Shown here: piece after piece, positions 63,820-64,000 of the stretch | Position numbering within the stretch: the stretch's first letter is position 1 | How the letters are laid out: each line of letters starts with the position of its first letter | Notes under the pieces: generated by a model | What the model saw: the letters and a program-made list of their open reading frames with translations, nothing else | The model's database searches: none | Told to the model about the DNA's origin: nothing | DNA from: Pseudomonas entomophila | GTDB lineage: Bacteria > Pseudomonadota > Gammaproteobacteria > Pseudomonadales > Pseudomonadaceae | Assembly (NCBI RefSeq): GCF_023277925.1 | Contig: NZ_CP063832.1 | Span: 3,054,001 to 3,118,000, forward strand | Direction of reading: 5' to 3' | DNA length: 64,000 nt | Translations under genes and position numbers: made by a program

Positions 63820-64000
63820 TCCTGCTGGGACACGAGCAGTGCTCATGCTGAGTCAAACACGCCCAGCTTCCTGAAAATTTGCTGCCGATACTGACGAATA
63901 GACCGTCTAACCGGCGTTCAGTCAGTCATTCGTAAATCAAATGATGATCCACAGATATATTCGCTTTTCCGCACAATTGTTTGCTTTCAGAATCCGTCGT
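63820..64000. other. downstream of the retron, no gene seen
   Basis: 181 bp to the window edge without a convincing gene or terminator. Confidence 0.5.

Noticed and set aside
42340-64000. Right attachment site copying the 3' end of tRNA-Gly
   Set aside because: I looked for a repeat of the T-arm/acceptor end (CCCTCTACCCGCTCC) and saw none in the window; it may lie outside.

Overview
The window is a piece of a Pseudomonas chromosome, most like the P. putida group. The evidence is the GC-rich coding, the gene order (algU-mucA-mucB-mucD-lepA-lepB-rnc-era-recO-pdxJ next to nadB, sdhE and ygfZ), the mcl-PHA gene phaG, an OpdH/TctCBA citrate-type uptake locus with tctDE, and many P. putida-style REP elements. 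It has two parts: core chromosome from 1 to about 42.37 kb, ending in a tRNA-Gly(CCC) gene, and an AT-richer accessory region from there to the end of the window.

Core, left to right. A 5'-end fragment of a SoxB-like lipoprotein gene that has lost its metal ligands is divergent from a PhoX-family phosphatase, with a Pho box between them. Then come a CusRS-like two-component pair, the pdxJ-recO-era-rnc-lepB-lepA block, the envelope-stress locus mucD-mucB-mucA-algU with an AlgU-type promoter, nadB, ygfX/sdhE, ygfZ and an HDOD gene. The citrate/tricarboxylate locus follows (tctE, tctD, opdH-like porin, tctC, tctB, tctA, AbrB-family protein). After it are a CPPC thioredoxin-like gene, an autotransporter with 43-residue repeats, a 1194-residue multi-module protein of unknown role, ung, an enoyl-CoA hydratase/HIBYL-CoA hydrolase-like gene, a Tyr-rich lipoprotein, a diguanylate cyclase, a CWC protein, rsuA and phaG. 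Eight REP clusters punctuate this part; I saw none in the accessory part.

Accessory region. (a) 42.2-42.4 kb: an intact tRNA-Gly preceded by a 3'-degenerate copy. (b) 42.8-52.0 kb: an apparent five-gene operon of two tyrosine recombinases, two small HTH/coiled-coil proteins and a 614-residue protein that I read as a RecD2-like helicase with eroded ATPase motifs. It looks like a Gamma-Mobile-Trio (GmtY-GmtZ-GmtX) type element. It is followed by a HEPN-like cargo gene lying between two related ~97-bp end-like repeats. (c) 52.2-56.8 kb: a patchwork of small genes (orphan Phd-type antitoxin, DEDD exonuclease, orphan MNT nucleotidyltransferase, frameshifted GNAT gene, two paralogous 69-residue proteins). 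(d) 57.0-59.1 kb: a membrane-anchored PIN-like protein. (e) a 3' remnant of umuC/rulB, a known insertion hot spot. (f) a DUF5677-like gene, a second HEPN-motif gene and, at 61.87-63.82 kb, an Ec67-type retron with a recognisable msr-msd RNA and an RT-TOPRIM fusion. The accessory part therefore looks like a stack of mobile and defence-type modules beside tRNA-Gly.

All assignments come from reading motifs and recalling families; no database search was possible. The least certain and most interesting calls are the GMT assignment, the dead-helicase reading of the 614-residue protein, and the element boundaries.
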